8,989 nucleotides of DNA from Alphaproteobacteria bacterium (lineage in GTDB: Bacteria > Pseudomonadota > Alphaproteobacteria > UBA3830), in NCBI GenBank assembly GCA_025998735.1, contig BNWJ01000052.1, positions 1 to 8,989 of the forward strand, given 5' to 3'. Position 1 is the stretch's first letter. Every line of letters begins with the position of its first letter. The position numbers and the translations under genes were made by a program. The notes beneath the pieces are model-generated. The model was not told the origin of the DNA and made no database searches. It saw nothing but the letters and a program-made list of their open reading frames with translations. Of the stretch, positions 7,331-8,989 are shown one piece after another.

Positions 7331-8431
7331 GATCCTCATGGGCATGACTACGAACAAAGAATCCGGCTCCGACTCATCAATAATTAAAATCGACGCCAGA
7401 GCATCCCTCACGTATATTTTCAGATTTTCGCCTTGGAGGGTTTGCGCCACATCCAACAGATAGCTGGCATTGAATCCTGAGTTCCAGTTGGGACCGGAAT
7501 AAGTGACTTCCATCTCGTCCCTACCACTGCCGACCTTGCTGTTCGCGACATAAAAATAAAGCATGTTTTTGTTGAGTTCCAGCTTTATGGATCTTACTTT
7601 ATCGTCTGAAATAACCGCGATACGATCTATAATCTCCAGAAATCCCGCTCTATCTACAATGAAGAAATCGGCCGATGTCTCCGGAATGACTCTCTTGTAC
7701 TCTGGGAAATTTCCCTCCACAAGTTTCGAGATGAAGATAACGTCTCCCATCACAAACTGCACCTGATTGGCACTGAATGTCACGGATACATCGCCAGTAA
7801 ACGTATCCAATAATTTCTTAATTTCAAATATTGTTTTCTTTGAGATTATTACACCCTGAAGACACTCTTTGACGTCGATATCCATCTGGGACAGTGAAAG
7901 GCGATGGCCATCGGTGGAGGCGGCTTTTAGCTTCGAATCCTCCTTGTGAAAAAAGATACCGCTCAGATTATGTCGGTTTTCCTCGGGAGATATGGAGAAT
8001 TTTGTGCGGCTAATGAGCCGACTTAAATCCGACGACTTCAGCGTGAAACTGCATGTATTTTTTACGGTGGCGATTTCCGGGAAATCAGAGCAATCCAGTA
8101 TGGACAGCTCGAACTTTGATTTTCCTGCAGTCACCAGCAATCTTTGTCCCTTATCGATGAGGGAGAATTCTATGACTGAATTATCCGGAGATTTTCTAAC
8201 GATGTCGTTCAATGTAACAGCGGGAACCGCAACGCAACCGAACGTATCAGCTTCGGCTGGCACGACCTCCATTATCGAATGATCCAAATCCGTCGCTTTC
8301 AGATGCAATCCAGACCCATTGAACTCCAGAAGGACATGAGACAATATTGGAACGATAGACTTTCTGTCCGCAACACTCACTGTCCGCATGACTGCCGGCA
8401 ATATATCTTTTTTTGCAACCTTCGCTCTCAT
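7328..8431 (-). CDS. dnaN: DNA polymerase III beta subunit (sliding clamp)
   Basis: DnaN forms the ring-shaped dimer that tethers DNA polymerase III and other enzymes to DNA. The 367-residue product has the usual length (E. coli 366) and three clamp folds, roughly 1-120, 128-250 and 252-367. Residues of the hydrophobic partner-binding pocket are present: TDGHRL (173-178), the NFPEYKRVIP segment (241-250) and the C-terminal VVMPMRI (361-367). GFNASYLLD (319-327) is also a family hallmark. The ATG at 8431 has GGAG eight bases upstream. recF follows after 9 bases. Upstream there is no dnaA; an IS end lies 310 bases away. All key residues are intact, so the protein should be functional. Confidence 0.98.
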   Translation of the reverse strand: MRAKVAKKDILPAVMRTVSVADRKSIVPILSHVLLEFNGSGLHLKATDLDHSIMEVVPAEADTFGCVAVPAVTLNDIVRKSPDNSVIEFSLIDKGQRLLVTAGKSKFELSILDCSDFPEIATVKNTCSFTLKSSDLSRLISRTKFSISPEENRHNLSGIFFHKEDSKLKAASTDGHRLSLSQMDIDVKECLQGVIISKKTIFEIKKLLDTFTGDVSVTFSANQVQFVMGDVIFISKLVEGNFPEYKRVIPETSADFFIVDRAGFLEIIDRIAVISDDKVRSIKLELNKNMLYFYVANSKVGSGRDEMEVTYSGPNWNSGFNASYLLDVAQTLQGENLKIYVRDALASILIIDESEPDSLFVVMPMRI

Positions 8432-8741
8432 TTACAAATCTCCAACACAATCTCTAAAAACGGATATACGATAAAAATAATACGAATCAGCCGATAAAAC
8501 AACTGCTGAGATCTCACAATCGCATTTCTTTCCAGGACTCTCTCGAGCAAAACAAAGGTTAATAGTTCAAAATAGTCAGCGCAAGGAGCAAAAACAGCTC
8601 GCGCAACGGATCTATCCGATGGTGCAGATGATGCGTCAAAATCATGCCTTATTTGCCTAAAAATATATCCACCGTAAATTTATAATTCATTTTGTGTTGA
8701 CAACTGTTTTCTGTTGTATTATCCTACCGAAGTTTTTTATT
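8432..8741. other. 310-base gap upstream of dnaN
   Basis: No gene is supported. On the minus strand the dnaN ribosome binding site GGAG lies at 8443-8440. A possible dnaN -10, TATTAT, lies at 8482-8477, but no good -35 is found 15-18 bases upstream, so the dnaN promoter stays uncertain. A 12-base palindrome, CGGAT-CT-ATCCG, sits at 8607-8618 and could be an operator or chance. One loose DnaA-box-like site (ATATCCACC, seven of nine) occurs in 8660-8675; a single weak box does not support an origin. A promoter-like pair facing right is listed separately at 8697-8725. Confidence 0.5.
8697..8725 (+). promoter_or_regulatory. Promoter-like site pointing into the IS5 element
   Basis: A perfect TTGACA (8697-8702) is followed after 17 bases by TATCCT (8720-8725, four of six consensus bases). 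It points rightward, away from dnaN, and the transposon tip begins at 8742, near the expected transcription start. The gene it once served could have been displaced by the insertion. No experimental or coding evidence confirms activity. Confidence 0.45.
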
Positions 8742-8989
8742 AGACCTGTTGCATAACCCAAACGCAGATCCAGTAATGAATTTTGATAAGGTCAGTGTAA
8801 CATTATTTTATTTCTCATGCAAGTCCAAATCCATTTTTCATGTTAACAATTCCGGCGATAACCCTAAACTTTTCATTAAATTTTATCCTTTTGTTGCGAT
8901 AACGGTCCGACATAATCCTGAAAACCTTAATATCTCCGAGAATATTCTCAACAACCACTCTAACTTTTGATATGGCCCTGTTTTTTTCC
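8742..8989 (-). mobile_element. End of an IS5-family insertion sequence, truncated by the window edge
   Basis: The element's tip AGACCTGTTGC starts at 8742, preceded by ATT (8739-8741), which fits an ANT-type IS5 (ISL2 group) target. The transposase 3' end lies 73 bases inside the tip. The tip is identical over 11 bases to both ends of the MITE at 5887-5955. The other end and target duplication lie outside the window, so completeness cannot be judged. Confidence 0.8.
8815..8988 (-). CDS. C-terminal part of an IS5-family (DDE) transposase
   Basis: Reading the minus strand from the window edge gives 57 residues ending in NMKNGFGLA and a TGA stop. The pattern S-K-x-R-V-x-V-E-N-x(2)-G-x(2)-K-x-F-R-I, then D-R-Y-R-N-K-R-x(2)-F and I-A-G-I-x-N, is the C-terminus typical of IS5-family DDE transposases. 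The E of VEN would be the third catalytic acidic residue. It catalyses cut-and-paste movement of its own element and could act in trans on the MITE upstream of the MORN gene. The visible frame is intact; whether the rest is intact is unknown. Confidence 0.85.
   Translation of the reverse strand, partial: EKNRAISKVRVVVENILGDIKVFRIMSDRYRNKRIKFNEKFRVIAGIVNMKNGFGLA

Noticed and set aside
8247..8450. 67-residue minus-strand frame overlapping the dnaN start
   Set aside because: Alternate frame of the intact, well-conserved dnaN.
8600..8725. Possible replication origin next to dnaN
   Set aside because: Only one loose DnaA-box-like site and a single palindrome; no box cluster or AT-rich unwinding repeats.
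8749..8970. Plus-strand frame of 73 residues in the IS end
   Set aside because: It is antisense to the recognisable transposase C-terminus.

Overview
The window looks like chromosomal DNA of an alphaproteobacterium, probably a host-associated one. The basis is the RecF protein, whose STGEQK, ILLLDD and FTGTD motifs and 'MDNVFI...DRRAFFDHLV' stretch resemble alphaproteobacterial RecF. AT-rich intergenic DNA, traces of an IS5-type transposon and a giant secreted MORN-repeat protein would suit an intracellular symbiont or parasite (Holosporales or Rickettsiales-like). That placement is inference; no rRNA or other taxonomic marker is present.

All supported genes lie on the minus strand, so transcription reads from right to left. 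At the right edge (8742-8989) is the end of an IS5-family element, carrying the last 57 residues of its transposase. A 310-base gap follows, with a promoter-like site facing the IS and the dnaN ribosome binding site. Next come dnaN (DNA polymerase III sliding clamp) and recF (recombination mediator), separated by 9 bases and almost certainly co-transcribed. A 350-base gap then holds a likely promoter and a 69-bp MITE-like element whose tips match the IS at the right edge. Most of the window (204-5831) is one 1875-residue gene: signal peptide, serine-rich acidic low-complexity region, a small cysteine cluster, about 53 MORN-type modules in a hierarchical array, and an unrecognised C-terminal segment. 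At the left edge a strong promoter and ribosome binding site lead into the first 15 codons of another gene that runs out of the window.

DnaN and RecF belong to replication and repair and are often neighbours. The usual partners dnaA (upstream) and gyrB (downstream) are absent; an IS and the MORN gene occupy those places, so the conserved replication cluster looks rearranged. The MORN gene is functionally unrelated to dnaN-recF and probably has its own promoter. It is the most interesting object here: it appears to be exported, it has grown by repeat duplication at several scales (69, 84 and 342 bases), and it has a MITE in its predicted leader.
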